A stretch of 64,000 nt of DNA from Hyphomicrobiales bacterium. GTDB taxonomy: Bacteria > Pseudomonadota > Alphaproteobacteria > Rhizobiales > Beijerinckiaceae. The position numbers and the translations under genes were made by a program. The stretch spans positions 19,752 through 83,751 of the forward strand of contig UBZM01000047.1 in the NCBI GenBank assembly GCA_900470095.1, written 5' to 3'. The notes beneath the pieces are model-generated. The model was not told the origin of the DNA, searched no databases, and saw nothing but the letters and a program-made list of their open reading frames with translations. Shown here piece by piece: positions 16,608 through 26,545 of this stretch; the first letter of the stretch is position 1, and each line of letters starts with the position of its first letter.

Positions 16608-17177
16608 TCAGGGCTCGCGGGCGAGCGCGTCCACGGCCGACTGAAAGCCCTTGAACGAGAAGGGCAGCACAACGGCGCGATTGGCGCCATCCTGATAGCG
16701 CAGCTGGCCGGCTTCGCTATAGCCGCGCCAGCGCTTCAGCAGCTCGTCGCTCACGTTCACCTCGGCGAAGCAGCCGCCGGGAAGGCAGCGCTGGAAGTCG
16801 GCAAGCGTCCCCTCGTCCTTCTCTCCGAGCGCAAGGCGGATACCGGCCTTGGCGCCGAGGCTCACATTCGGCGGCACCTGCACCACCAGCTTGTAGGGCT
16901 CATTGCGCACCGGCCGCCCGAGCGCGATCAGCGCCACCGGGCCGCGCTGCCCCTGCACCTCGAGCGTCTGCACGATCTCGCAGATCCGGGTCCCGACGCC
17001 CTGCTGGCAGCGATGTGTCCAGTCGCCATAGGTCGCCGTCGTATTGTCCGGCTGCGAAACGCCCCCAGGAACGGCCGGAGACGGTGCATTCGCGGAGGGG
17101 CGCTGCGCCTGGGCATGGGCTGCGCCACTGAAGATCACGACGGAAACGAACGCGAGAGGCCGAAGCTTCGAAATCAC
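16608..17177 (-). CDS. Invasion-associated locus B (IalB) family periplasmic protein
   Basis: The product is 189 residues from the GTG at 17177, which follows AAAGGGGGAC at good spacing and begins directly with a signal peptide (VISKLRPLAFVSVVIFSG, cleavage after AHA). A longer frame exists upstream but would bury the signal. The mature protein has the IalB pattern TYGDWTHRCQQ...RICEIVQ, the pairs of Cys (RCLPGGCF), and ALGRPVRNEPYKLVVQVP. IalB-type proteins are small secreted or periplasmic proteins first tied to invasion in Bartonella, but they are widespread in free-living relatives. Function here is unknown. Confidence 0.85.
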   Translation of the reverse strand: MISKLRPLAFVSVVIFSGAAHAQAQRPSANAPSPAVPGGVSQPDNTTATYGDWTHRCQQGVGTRICEIVQTLEVQGQRGPVALIALGRPVRNEPYKLVVQVPPNVSLGAKAGIRLALGEKDEGTLADFQRCLPGGCFAEVNVSDELLKRWRGYSEAGQLRYQDGANRAVVLPFSFKGFQSAVDALAREP

Positions 17178-17291
17178 CTGACAAGTCCCCCTTTGACGGC
17201 ACCCAAGACTTAGACGGTGGCGTGCGTTTCCACGCAAGCCGTTTGCAGCTCGCTGGGAACGGTGGTCAACAACACCGTGGCAAATCACGGG

Positions 17292-18341
<1,050 letters not shown>

Positions 18342-18380
18342 TCAGTAGTGGGCCGCGGGCCGAAGGGCAATGCGGGCGGC

Positions 18381-19247
18381 TCACGCGGCAAGCCGTGGAG
18401 CGGCCATTTCTTCGCGAAGCGCCTGTGCAAAGCGCCGGGCCGCGAGACTAGGGCTAGGCGCGACGATGAGACCGACCGAAAGCTCGAAGAGCGGTGGCAG
18501 GCCCTCAGCCGCGCCAAGCCGCCGCAGACTCGGCGGCACCGCGCTTTCGGTGATCGCCGTGACACAGAATCCGGCCTCGACCGCGGAGATCACACCTGCC
18601 GTATGCGAGGAGGAAAAGACCAGCCGATGCGCCCGCCCTGCTCCGGTGAGCGCCGCCAGGACACGCGGGCGCGCCCGGCAGCCCTCGGAAAACAAGGCCA
18701 GCGGCAGAACCTCCTGCAATTCCGGGCGATGACCGCGCGCCGCGACCCAGACCAGCGGCTCGCGGCGCAGCGTCTCTCCCCTTGGCCGCACCGGATCCTG
18801 CGTGATCACGGCGATATCGAACTCGCCGGCCGCAAGCGCGGGCTCGATCCGTTTCGAGAGATCGCAACGCAGTTCCAGCTCGACGCGCGGATGCTCGGCC
18901 GCAAACCGTGCGATCAGCGGTCGCAAATAGGCGTCGACATAATCGTCGGGCACGCCGACGCGCAGTCGCCCCGTGGCTGCCTCGCCGCCCAGATCAGCCA
19001 GAGCCTCGCGCTCGACTGCGAGCAGGCGCCGGGCATGACCGATCAGCCGTTCGCCGGCATCGGTCGGCGTCACCCCACGCCGCGAGCGCTCGAGCAGCTT
19101 CTGGCCCAATTGCGCTTCAAGATCCTGGATGCGGACAGAAACCGCCGATTGCGTGCGGCCGAGCCTGACGCTCGCAGCCGTGAAGCCGCCGGTCTCGGCG
19201 ACCGTCACCAGCATATCCAGCGCCGCCAGATCGAAATGAGTCGCCAT
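18381..19247 (-). CDS. LysR-family transcriptional regulator
   Basis: This 288-residue regulator has an N-terminal winged HTH (LDMLVTVAETGGFTAASVRLG, then RTQSAVSVRIQDLEAQLGQ) and a periplasmic-binding-like effector domain from about residue 90. I chose ATG 19247 (MATHFD); an ATG 12 bp upstream is also possible. It is divergent from the EamA transporter gene across about 95 bp, the standard arrangement for a LysR protein and its target. The effector is unknown. Confidence 0.9.
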   Translation of the reverse strand: MATHFDLAALDMLVTVAETGGFTAASVRLGRTQSAVSVRIQDLEAQLGQKLLERSRRGVTPTDAGERLIGHARRLLAVEREALADLGGEAATGRLRVGVPDDYVDAYLRPLIARFAAEHPRVELELRCDLSKRIEPALAAGEFDIAVITQDPVRPRGETLRREPLVWVAARGHRPELQEVLPLALFSEGCRARPRVLAALTGAGRAHRLVFSSSHTAGVISAVEAGFCVTAITESAVPPSLRRLGAAEGLPPLFELSVGLIVAPSPSLAARRFAQALREEMAAPRLAA

Positions 19248-19342
19248 CGCCTCACCCATCGGAAATTCGAATGGAACGATGAGAATAATCCGTTTTTCCG
19301 ATTGAAGGAAGCGCCCTATATCGCCGGCACTGCCCGTCGCGG

Positions 19343-20263
19343 ATGACCCTGATGACCACCCCGAGCCTCGCCTTGTCACGTCCGACCGCACCCGGCCTCG
19401 CCATGTTCGTCGCCCTGATGACGGGCGCGACCTGCATCGGCTTTTCCGGCATCTTCGTGCGTTATGCCGATGTCGGACCGGCCGCCGCCGGCTTCTGGCG
19501 CATGCTCTTTGCCCTGCCGGTGCTCGCAGCCTGGACCGCGTTCGAACGGCGCAAGGCCATATCAGGTGCCGCGCGGTCTCATGGGTGGTGGCCCATCGCA
19601 CTGGCCGGGTTCGCCTTCGCCGTCGACGTGACGCTCTACAATGCCTCGCTTGGCTTCACGACGATCGCCAACGCCTCGCTGCTGGGCAATCTCTCGCCGG
19701 TCGTCGTTGTTCTGGCAGCCTGGCTCCTGCTCGGTGAGAAGCCGACCGGGCGCATCCTCGGCGCGCTGTTGCTGGCGATCGGCGGCGCGTTGATGCTGGT
19801 GCTGCCGAAATTCACGTCCTCTACGGCCGCGGCCAGTCCGGGCAGCATTTTTGGCGACAGCCTGGCAGTCGGAGCGGCCTTCTCCTACGCCGTCTACATC
19901 ATCGCCATTCGCCGGGCCCGCGACTTTGCCGATGCGGGGCGCATCGGCCTGATCTCCAGCGCGCTCTGCGCCGTCTTCTGCATCGCGGTCGCGATCCTGC
20001 TTGGCGAGACCATCCTGCCGCAGAGCCTGCAGGGTTGGCTCGCGGTGATCGCGCTCGGCCTCGTCTCACATGCACTGGGCCAGGGACTGATCACGCTGGC
20101 GCTCGGCCAATATGGCGCCAGCGCCGCCTCGCTGGTGATGGTCTGGCCGGCGCTGGTCAGTGTTCTCGCTGCCTGGGCGATCTTTGCCGAGCAGCCCTCG
20201 CCCGCGCAGGCCTTTGGCGGCGTGGCGATTCTGGCAGCGGTTCTGCTCGTGCGGAAGGGCTGA
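19343..20263 (+). CDS. EamA/DMT-family transporter
   Basis: This 306-residue inner-membrane protein has ten hydrophobic segments in two EamA repeats. The first contains FSGIFVRYADVGPAAAGFWR and the second GDSLAVGAAFSYAVYIIAIR. LLLGEKPTGRILGALLL is the typical end of repeat one. Substrates of the family are metabolites and amino acids; none can be assigned. It is probably controlled by the divergent LysR gene. Confidence 0.88.
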   Translation: MTLMTTPSLALSRPTAPGLAMFVALMTGATCIGFSGIFVRYADVGPAAAGFWRMLFALPVLAAWTAFERRKAISGAARSHGWWPIALAGFAFAVDVTLYNASLGFTTIANASLLGNLSPVVVVLAAWLLLGEKPTGRILGALLLAIGGALMLVLPKFTSSTAAASPGSIFGDSLAVGAAFSYAVYIIAIRRARDFADAGRIGLISSALCAVFCIAVAILLGETILPQSLQGWLAVIALGLVSHALGQGLITLALGQYGASAASLVMVWPALVSVLAAWAIFAEQPSPAQAFGGVAILAAVLLVRKG

Positions 20264-20363
20264 GGTTCGTTGCCACGCTTGGGGCCGCCCCTCTGAACTG
20301 GCCTGAGATTGCGCCCCCTGTTGCGAAGTGCAGCAGGTTCTGCGGCCCAATCTCGAAGCCATC

Positions 20364-20391
20364 GACGGAGCCGCTTCCGCTCGGCTCCGTC
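20364..20391. terminator. 10-bp-stem hairpin between convergent EamA and RND genes
   Basis: GACGGAGCCG and CGGCTCCGTC form a perfect 10-bp stem with an 8-nt loop in the 141-bp gap where the EamA gene and the efflux operon converge. It lies 14 bp past the RND stop. There is no T-run, so a bidirectional terminator role is inferred from position. Confidence 0.45.
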
Positions 20392-20404
20392 CCGCGCTTC
20401 GGCC

Positions 20405-23400
20405 CTATTCCGCCGCCAATCGCGGCGGCGGCAGCTTTCCACTCATCGCCATGGCGCTGGCTTCGCCGGGCGATTCCTCATCCCCCATGGGCTCCCAGGC
20501 CGATTCATCTTCCGGCTTGCTGAAGAAGCGGCCGAAGAGCCAGCTGAAACCACGGCCGACATCGTCCATCACCGTGTAGAACGATGGCACGAAGACGAGG
20601 CTGAGCACGGTCGAGACGATCAGACCGCCGATCACCGCGATCGCCATCGGCGCGCGGAACTCGCCGCCGTCGCCGACGCCATAGGCTGAGGGCAGCATGC
20701 CGGCTGCCATCGCGATCGTCGTCATCACGATCGGCCGGGCCCGCTTGCGCCCGGCCTCGAGCAGCGCCGTGATCCGGTCCTTGCCGCGGGCGACCTCCTC
20801 CACCGCGAAATCGACCAGCATGATCGCGTTCTTGGTGACGATGCCCATCAGCATCAGCAGGCCGATATAGACCGGCATCGAGACCGGATTATTGGTCGCG
20901 AGCAGCGCGATCACCACGCCGCCGAAGGAGAGCGGCAGCGAGAGCAGGATGGTCACCGGCTGGGCGATCGAGCCGAACAGCAGGATCAGCAGCGCAAAGA
21001 CCAGCATCAGGCCAGTGGTCATCGCCGTGATGAAGCCCTGCACGACCTCGCCCTGGATCTCGGCGTCACCGGTAGCGGCAATCTTGACGCCGGCCGGCAA
21101 TCCGACCTCTTTGACGATCTCGTTGAAGGTATCCTGCGCGGTGCCGAGTTCGAAACCGCGTTTCAGATCGGCGCCGATCGCAGCCCGTCGGACGCGATCA
21201 TAGCGGTCAATCGAGCTCGGCCCCTCGCCGAAGCCGATATCGGCCACCGCCGTCAGCGGAATCGAGACGCCGCTGGTATTGGTGACACGCAGGGCCGCAA
21301 TGTTGCGGATGTCGGCGCGGGCAGCCTCATCGAGCTGGACACGGATCGGCACCAGCCGGTCGCCGGCATTGAACTTGGCGAGATTGGCACCCGCATCACC
21401 GATCGTCGCGATGCGCACCGCTTCCGAGATTGCCTCCGGCGTAACGCCGAGGGTTGCCGCCTGCTCGAGCTTCGGGGTGACGCGCAGCTCTGGCCGGCTG
21501 AGCGAGCCGGCAGTCGCGACATTGAGGTAGCCGTCGACCTGGCGCATGCGCGCTTCGATCCGGGCCACCGCCTCGTCGAGCGCATCGCCGTCCTTGGAGA
21601 GAATCGAGAACGCCATCTCGCGCTCGCCGCGCTCATTGACATACCAGGCCCGGGCATCGGGGACGCTGGCGAGCTTCTCTGCGATGACGACCTTCAGGTC
21701 CTTTTGCTTGATCGCCCGGTCGCCCTTTGGCGTCAGCATGACCGTGACCGAGGCACGCCGGACCTCCCGCTGTCCGGTGGGCGAAGCGCCACCGAGCACG
21801 AAGACATGCCTGACCTCGGGAATCGTCCTCAGCGCGTCGACGATCTGGTCGGTGGTGACGCGCGTTTCTTCCAGCGTGGCGCCCGGCGGCAGCTCGACGC
21901 TGGCGACGACACGCGCAGTGTCCTCCTCCGGGAAGAAGCCGGTCGGCAGCAAGGCCGTCGCCTGGATCGAGCCGAACAGGAAGATGAAGCCGACCACCAG
22001 GGTCAGATAGGCCATGTTGAATGGCAGTTTGCGCCAGCGCCCCGTGCCGTCGAAGCGTGGCAGCAGCGGCAGGCGAATCCGCGCAAGCGTGAGCCGCAGC
22101 AAGCCGACATAGCCGCGCATGAACGGGCCGGGCTTGTCATCCTCGTGCTTCACCGGTCGCATCAGATAGGCCGCCATCATGGGCGTGATCAGCCGCGCCA
22201 CCAGCAGCGAGAACAGCACCGCGATGGCGACCGTCAGGCCGAACTGGCGGAAATACTGCCCAGCGATACCGCCCATGAAGGAGACCGGCGCGAAGATCGC
22301 GACGATGGTCAGCGTGATCGCGATGACCGCCAGGCCGATTTCATCGGCCGCCTCCATCGCCGCGCGATAAGGCGATTTGCCCATCTTCATATGGCGCACG
22401 ATGTTCTCGATTTCGACGATCGCGTCGTCGACCAGGATGCCGGTGACGAGTGTGATGCCGAGCAGGCTGACGAGATTGAGCGAGAAGCCCAGCATCTGCA
22501 TCGCCCAGAACGTGGGAATGGCCGAAAGCGGCAGGGCGATAGCGGTGATCAGCGTCGCGCGCCAGTTGCGCAGGAAGAGGAAGACGACGAGCACGGCCAG
22601 CGCCGCGCCCTCGAACAGCGTCTCCATCGCCGACTGGTAGTTGCCGTGGGTATAGGCGACGGCATCGTCGATCAGCTTCAGCTCGATCGACGGGTAGCGC
22701 TTGTTCAGCTCGTCGATGCGCGCTGCAACCACCTGCTTGACCGAGAGCTCGCTCGAGCCCTTGGAGCGGAACACCGCGAAGGTGACGACGGGCTGCTTGT
22801 CCAGGCGGCTGAAGGAGCGCGGTTCGGAATTGGAATCCTCGACCCGGCCAAGCTCTTTCAGCCTCACCTCGCGACCGCCGGTGAGCGAGATCTTGGTCTC
22901 GGCCAAGTCGGCCACCGTGCGTGCGCCGGCGAGCGTACGAATCGCCTGTTCCTGGCCGCCAACCTCGCCGCGCCCGCCGGCGAGGTCGACATTGGTGGCG
23001 CGAATCTGCCGGTTGACTTCACCAGCCGTGGTGCCGAGCGCCAGCAGCCGGTCGGGATCGAGCGAAATCCTGATCTCGCGATCGACGCCACCGTAGCGAT
23101 CGACGCGGCCAACACCCTTCAGCCCCTGCAATTCGCGCGCAACGACATCGTCGACATGCCAGGAGAGTTGCTCGAGCGTCATGCCGGGCGACGATGCGCC
23201 ATAGCTCAGGACCGACTGGCCCTCGACATCGATGCGCTGGATCACCGGCTCGTCGATGGTGCGTGGCAGGTCCGCTCTGACCTTGGCGATGGCGTCCTTG
23301 ACGTCGTTGACGGCCCGGTCGGTGTTCACCTCCAGCCGGAACTCGATCAGGGTGAGCGACTGGCCGTCGGTCAGCGTCGACATCACATGCTTGACGCCAG

Positions 23401-23629
23401 TGATGTTGGCGACCGCATCCTCGATGCGCTTGCTGACCTGGCTTTCGAGCTCCGCCGGCGCTGCGCCGGCCTGGGTCACCGAAACCGAGACGAAAGGCAC
23501 GTCGATATTCGGCATCCGCGTCACCGGCAGCGTCGAAAACGACATCACCCCGAGCACGCAGAGCACTACGAAAAGCAGGATGGCCGGGACCGGTTTGCGG
23601 ATCGACCAGGCCGAGAAATTGATGTTCAT
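20405..23629 (-). CDS. RND efflux permease (HAE1/AcrB-like)
   Basis: This 1074-residue inner-membrane pump starts MNINFSAWSIRKPVPAILLF, the classic first helix of RND permeases. Two large periplasmic loops each follow TM1 and TM7. TM4 has the proton-relay pair in GILVDDAIVEIENI and the C-terminal half ends GGLIVSTVLSLVFVPSFY. It works as a trimer with the MFP encoded just upstream (13-bp gap) and an outer-membrane channel not encoded here. An in-frame extension upstream of 23629 lies over the MFP gene and is discounted. Control by the TetR gene of the operon is likely. Confidence 0.93.
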   Translation of the reverse strand: MNINFSAWSIRKPVPAILLFVVLCVLGVMSFSTLPVTRMPNIDVPFVSVSVTQAGAAPAELESQVSKRIEDAVANITGVKHVMSTLTDGQSLTLIEFRLEVNTDRAVNDVKDAIAKVRADLPRTIDEPVIQRIDVEGQSVLSYGASSPGMTLEQLSWHVDDVVARELQGLKGVGRVDRYGGVDREIRISLDPDRLLALGTTAGEVNRQIRATNVDLAGGRGEVGGQEQAIRTLAGARTVADLAETKISLTGGREVRLKELGRVEDSNSEPRSFSRLDKQPVVTFAVFRSKGSSELSVKQVVAARIDELNKRYPSIELKLIDDAVAYTHGNYQSAMETLFEGAALAVLVVFLFLRNWRATLITAIALPLSAIPTFWAMQMLGFSLNLVSLLGITLVTGILVDDAIVEIENIVRHMKMGKSPYRAAMEAADEIGLAVIAITLTIVAIFAPVSFMGGIAGQYFRQFGLTVAIAVLFSLLVARLITPMMAAYLMRPVKHEDDKPGPFMRGYVGLLRLTLARIRLPLLPRFDGTGRWRKLPFNMAYLTLVVGFIFLFGSIQATALLPTGFFPEEDTARVVASVELPPGATLEETRVTTDQIVDALRTIPEVRHVFVLGGASPTGQREVRRASVTVMLTPKGDRAIKQKDLKVVIAEKLASVPDARAWYVNERGEREMAFSILSKDGDALDEAVARIEARMRQVDGYLNVATAGSLSRPELRVTPKLEQAATLGVTPEAISEAVRIATIGDAGANLAKFNAGDRLVPIRVQLDEAARADIRNIAALRVTNTSGVSIPLTAVADIGFGEGPSSIDRYDRVRRAAIGADLKRGFELGTAQDTFNEIVKEVGLPAGVKIAATGDAEIQGEVVQGFITAMTTGLMLVFALLILLFGSIAQPVTILLSLPLSFGGVVIALLATNNPVSMPVYIGLLMLMGIVTKNAIMLVDFAVEEVARGKDRITALLEAGRKRARPIVMTTIAMAAGMLPSAYGVGDGGEFRAPMAIAVIGGLIVSTVLSLVFVPSFYTVMDDVGRGFSWLFGRFFSKPEDESAWEPMGDEESPGEASAMAMSGKLPPPRLAAE

Positions 23630-23642
23630 TCCGCCGGCCCCG

Positions 23643-24866
23643 TCAATTCGCCGCGATCGGCGTAACCGCGTCGCCGTCGCGCACGAAAGTGCCGGCGCGC
23701 GCGACCACGGTCTCACCTTCGGCAAGGCCGGAGGTGATCTCGATCCGGCCATTTCCGGTCAGTCCCAGCGTCACCTTCTTGGTGCTGACCTTGCCGTCCT
23801 TGACACTCTGCACCAGCGCTCCATTGCGCGAATAGGTGATGGCGGAGAGCGGCAGGGTGATGCTCGTCTTGCGGCCGGTTTCGATCACGCCACGCGCAAA
23901 GGAGCCAAGCGCGACCGGCGGATTGTCCCTGAGAGCGATCCGCACGCGCCCGAGCCGAGACGCCTTGTCGACCTGCGGCGCAATCAACCTGATCTCACCG
24001 ACAAGCGGCTTCTGGGCGCCCGCCGGCGTGACTGCGACCCTCTGGCCGAGCCTGAGCGAAGCAAGCTCGACTTCCGCGACATCGGCCTCGAGTTCGATCG
24101 CGCCATCCGCGATGATGCGGAAGAGGGGCTCGGTGGCGGCCAGCGGAGCCATGGCGCCAAGCTTGGCGCGGCGCTGGCTGACGATTCCGGCTGCGGGAGC
24201 CTTGATCTCCGTACGCGCGAGCTTCACGGCAATATCGCGCTCCTGCGCCTTGGCGAGCGCAAGATCGGCTGTCGCGATGGCAAGCGCGTGCTGCGCCGAG
24301 TTGACCCGGGCGACTGTCGTCCTCGCCGCGGCAGAACGCAGGTCGAAGGTCTCGACGCTGGCATTGCCCGAATCGCGCAGGGCCTTGGTCCGCTCGAACG
24401 CGTTCTCGGCCTGGACTCGATTGGCCTCCGCTTCGGTGACCTGGGCCTTGGCCTGGGCGATCGTTGCTTCGGCGCGCGCGATCTGTGCTTCGTTCTGGGT
24501 GTGAAGGACGTCAAGCGTCGTCCGCGAGAGGCGCGCCAGCACCTGGCCCGCCGTCACGCGGTCCCCCTCCTCGGCCAGGATCTCGACGAGCGCAAAGCCA
24601 TCGATCTCTGGCGAAACCAGAACCTCGTCGCGCGCGATCATCGAGCCGGAGACCACGACGCTCTGTACGATTTCCGCGGTCCTGGCCGGCGTAACCGTCA
24701 CGGCCGGGCCATGAGCAGGAGCCGTTGCCTGCGCGGCTGCGCTGGCCGGTGTCTGGGCCGAGGCCGAGAGTGTTGGCAGCAGCGCCAGGGTCAGCAGGGA
24801 CAGGGCAGCCAGGCGCGTCAGCGCGAGGGGAAGCGGCAACATGGTGATAACCTTCGAATCAGTCAT
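23643..24866 (-). CDS. RND membrane-fusion protein (periplasmic adaptor)
   Basis: This 407-residue adaptor has an N-terminal hydrophobic export signal (LAALSLLTLALLPTLSASAQ), a split lipoyl/barrel-sandwich domain around a long Ala/Glu-rich coiled-coil hairpin (about residues 105-195), a beta-barrel with VSQRRAKLGAMAPLA, and a membrane-proximal C-terminal domain (GRIEITSGLAEGETVVARA). It bridges the permease to an outer-membrane channel. ATG 24866 overlaps the TetR stop (ATGA at 24863-24866), so translation is coupled to the regulator. Confidence 0.92.
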   Translation of the reverse strand: MTDSKVITMLPLPLALTRLAALSLLTLALLPTLSASAQTPASAAAQATAPAHGPAVTVTPARTAEIVQSVVVSGSMIARDEVLVSPEIDGFALVEILAEEGDRVTAGQVLARLSRTTLDVLHTQNEAQIARAEATIAQAKAQVTEAEANRVQAENAFERTKALRDSGNASVETFDLRSAAARTTVARVNSAQHALAIATADLALAKAQERDIAVKLARTEIKAPAAGIVSQRRAKLGAMAPLAATEPLFRIIADGAIELEADVAEVELASLRLGQRVAVTPAGAQKPLVGEIRLIAPQVDKASRLGRVRIALRDNPPVALGSFARGVIETGRKTSITLPLSAITYSRNGALVQSVKDGKVSTKKVTLGLTGNGRIEITSGLAEGETVVARAGTFVRDGDAVTPIAAN

Positions 24867-25519
24867 GGCTGATTTGTGTCTGGGGATTGCAGGCGCATTG
24901 CCTGGGCCAATCCGCGCATCGCGGTGAACATCGTCTCGGCAGCTGCTTCGGTGTCGAAATTCGGATCCAAGGCGCGCCGGCAGAAGAAGCCGTCGGCAAG
25001 CATCGACATCGCCTGGAGGAAGCGGACTTCGTCGAGATCGGCCGGCAGCTCGCCGCCGTCCTTGGCCGCGGCGACCGCTGCCGTCAGGCCCGTCATGACC
25101 ATGCCGTCGATATCGGCGCACATCGCCGCCATTTCCGGATTGCGCGCGGCTTCCGCCCAGATCTGCAACGCGATGATGGCCTTTTCGCGCGGCTCATCGA
25201 CGAGATGACGCCGCGCAAGTGCCTCGAGCTGGTTAAGGAGGTTGCCGGCGCGCGGATCAAGTGCCGCGAAATCAGCGACGATCGAGGCCCGGTCCCGCTC
25301 GGCCATCCCCGCGATGATCACGTCCTTGGAAGCGAAGTAGCGGTAGAGATTGCCCGGGCTCATGCCGGCCTCGGCCGCAACGTCATTCATCGTTGCGGCA
25401 TGGAAACCGGCGCGCGCGAAGACGTGCTCCGCCGCATCGAGGATGCGCGAATGGCGCTCCGTCAGGACGCGCTCGGAGGAGGCGAAGGCAAAGGGCGGCG
25501 GCAAATGAGGGACCCACAA
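24863..25519 (-). CDS. TetR-family repressor of the efflux operon
   Basis: This 218-residue regulator has the TetR HTH in its first ~65 residues (ILDAAEHVFARAGFHAATMN, then AEAGMSPGNLYRYFASKD) and a helical ligand domain. The start appears to be TTG at 25519, which falls on the edge of a 24-bp perfect palindrome, so repressor binding would block initiation directly. It is the first gene of TetR-MFP-RND. Inducer unknown. Confidence 0.9.
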   Translation of the reverse strand: MWVPHLPPPFAFASSERVLTERHSRILDAAEHVFARAGFHAATMNDVAAEAGMSPGNLYRYFASKDVIIAGMAERDRASIVADFAALDPRAGNLLNQLEALARRHLVDEPREKAIIALQIWAEAARNPEMAAMCADIDGMVMTGLTAAVAAAKDGGELPADLDEVRFLQAMSMLADGFFCRRALDPNFDTEAAAETMFTAMRGLAQAMRLQSPDTNQP

Positions 25520-25542
25520 TGAGAATGAACGTTCATTCTCAT
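25519..25542. promoter_or_regulatory. 24-bp perfect palindromic TetR operator
   Basis: The half-site ATGAGAATGAAC is followed directly by its exact reverse complement GTTCATTCTCAT, with no spacer. The core GAATGAACGTTCATTC is a common TetR-family operator type. It touches the predicted TTG start of the TetR gene, so it should mediate autorepression of the whole efflux operon. Confidence 0.85.
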
Positions 25543-25622
25543 GACCTATCGTGAACTTGAAGTCAAGAAGCGTGCGCTCCTGGCGGAATCAGGGCGCCGC
25601 CATGCAGAAAACACCTGCGCGT

Positions 25623-25641
25623 CATGCGCTCTTGGCGCATG
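25623..25641. other. Short hairpin upstream of the amidotransferase gene
   Basis: CATGCGC-TCTTG-GCGCATG is a 7-bp perfect dyad in the 199-bp gap between the TetR operator and the amidotransferase start. It could be a regulatory site or a leader hairpin. The rest of the gap shows nothing recognisable. Confidence 0.3.
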
Positions 25642-25741
25642 AATTGCTTGCTCGGTCCCGCATGGAACCGCATTGTCAGTCCATGGATGGACGTTGCGCC
25701 ATTGGGCGCGACCTTGGCGCGTGAGCGATCCGAAGCCCGTG

Positions 25742-26545
25742 ATGAACGATCAACCTTTTCGTCTCAGCGCTGCCCGCAAGCTCCGCTCCCCCCTCCGCCC
25801 CCGCAGGAACAGGCCGGCACCAAAGCCTGTCCTGATCGTCCTCCACCAGGAACATTCGACCTCCGGCCGAGTCGGCCGCCTTCTGGCGGCGCGAGGGCAC
25901 GCGCTCGATATCCGCAAGCCGCGCTTCGGCGATCCACTCCCGGCGACCATGCGCGATCACGCCGGCGCCGTGATTTTCGGCGGCCCGATGAGCGCCAACG
26001 ACCCCGATGATTTCGTCAAAGCCGAGATCGACTGGATCGGGACCTGCCTGAAGGAGGAGGCCCCCTATCTCGGCATCTGCCTGGGCGCCCAGATGCTCAC
26101 GAGGCATCTCGGCGGCACCGTCTACACGCATCCGCAGGGCCGGGCCGAGATCGGCTATTACGATCTTGCGCTGACGGAAGCCGGCCATTCGCATGCAAGC
26201 GAGGCCGGCTTCGCCTGGCCCACGACCGTGTACCAATGGCATCGTGAAGGCTTCGACTGCCCAAACGGCGCCGAATGCCTCGCAACCGGGGGCGATTTCC
26301 CGGTCCAGGCCATTCGCTCGGGCCCCAAGGCCTATGGCATCCAGTTTCATCCCGAGGTCACCCCGGCGATGATGTGCCGCTGGTCGGTGCGCGCCCATGA
26401 GCGCACCCTGATGCCCGGGGCCCAGCTGCGCCATCAGCATCTCGAAGGCTGGTATCGCTATGATCCCGCCGTCAGGGCCTGGCTCGACGGCTTCCTCGAC
26501 CACTGGCTGCACGTGCCGGTGGATGGAGAGACCTCCCTCGCATGA
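25742..26545 (+). CDS. Class I glutamine amidotransferase-like protein
   Basis: This 267-residue protein has the GATase1 fold. The nucleophile elbow is YLGICLGAQML (Cys113), and the catalytic His and Glu are in QFHPEVTP (His203, Glu205). The oxyanion region is VIFGGPMSAND. It resembles GuaA-N-terminal-like free-standing amidotransferases of amine metabolism (gamma-glutamyl hydrolase or ligase types). Its ATGA overlap with the downstream D-amino-acid dehydrogenase indicates joint work on amino-acid or amine nitrogen. ATG 25742 is preferred over an ATG at 25673 because the fold begins near residue 28. Confidence 0.82.
   Translation: MNDQPFRLSAARKLRSPLRPRRNRPAPKPVLIVLHQEHSTSGRVGRLLAARGHALDIRKPRFGDPLPATMRDHAGAVIFGGPMSANDPDDFVKAEIDWIGTCLKEEAPYLGICLGAQMLTRHLGGTVYTHPQGRAEIGYYDLALTEAGHSHASEAGFAWPTTVYQWHREGFDCPNGAECLATGGDFPVQAIRSGPKAYGIQFHPEVTPAMMCRWSVRAHERTLMPGAQLRHQHLEGWYRYDPAVRAWLDGFLDHWLHVPVDGETSLA

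Noticed and set aside
21704-23665. 653-codon plus-strand frame opposite the RND pump
   Set aside because: Arg/Asp-rich antisense shadow; the minus strand has full RND motifs.
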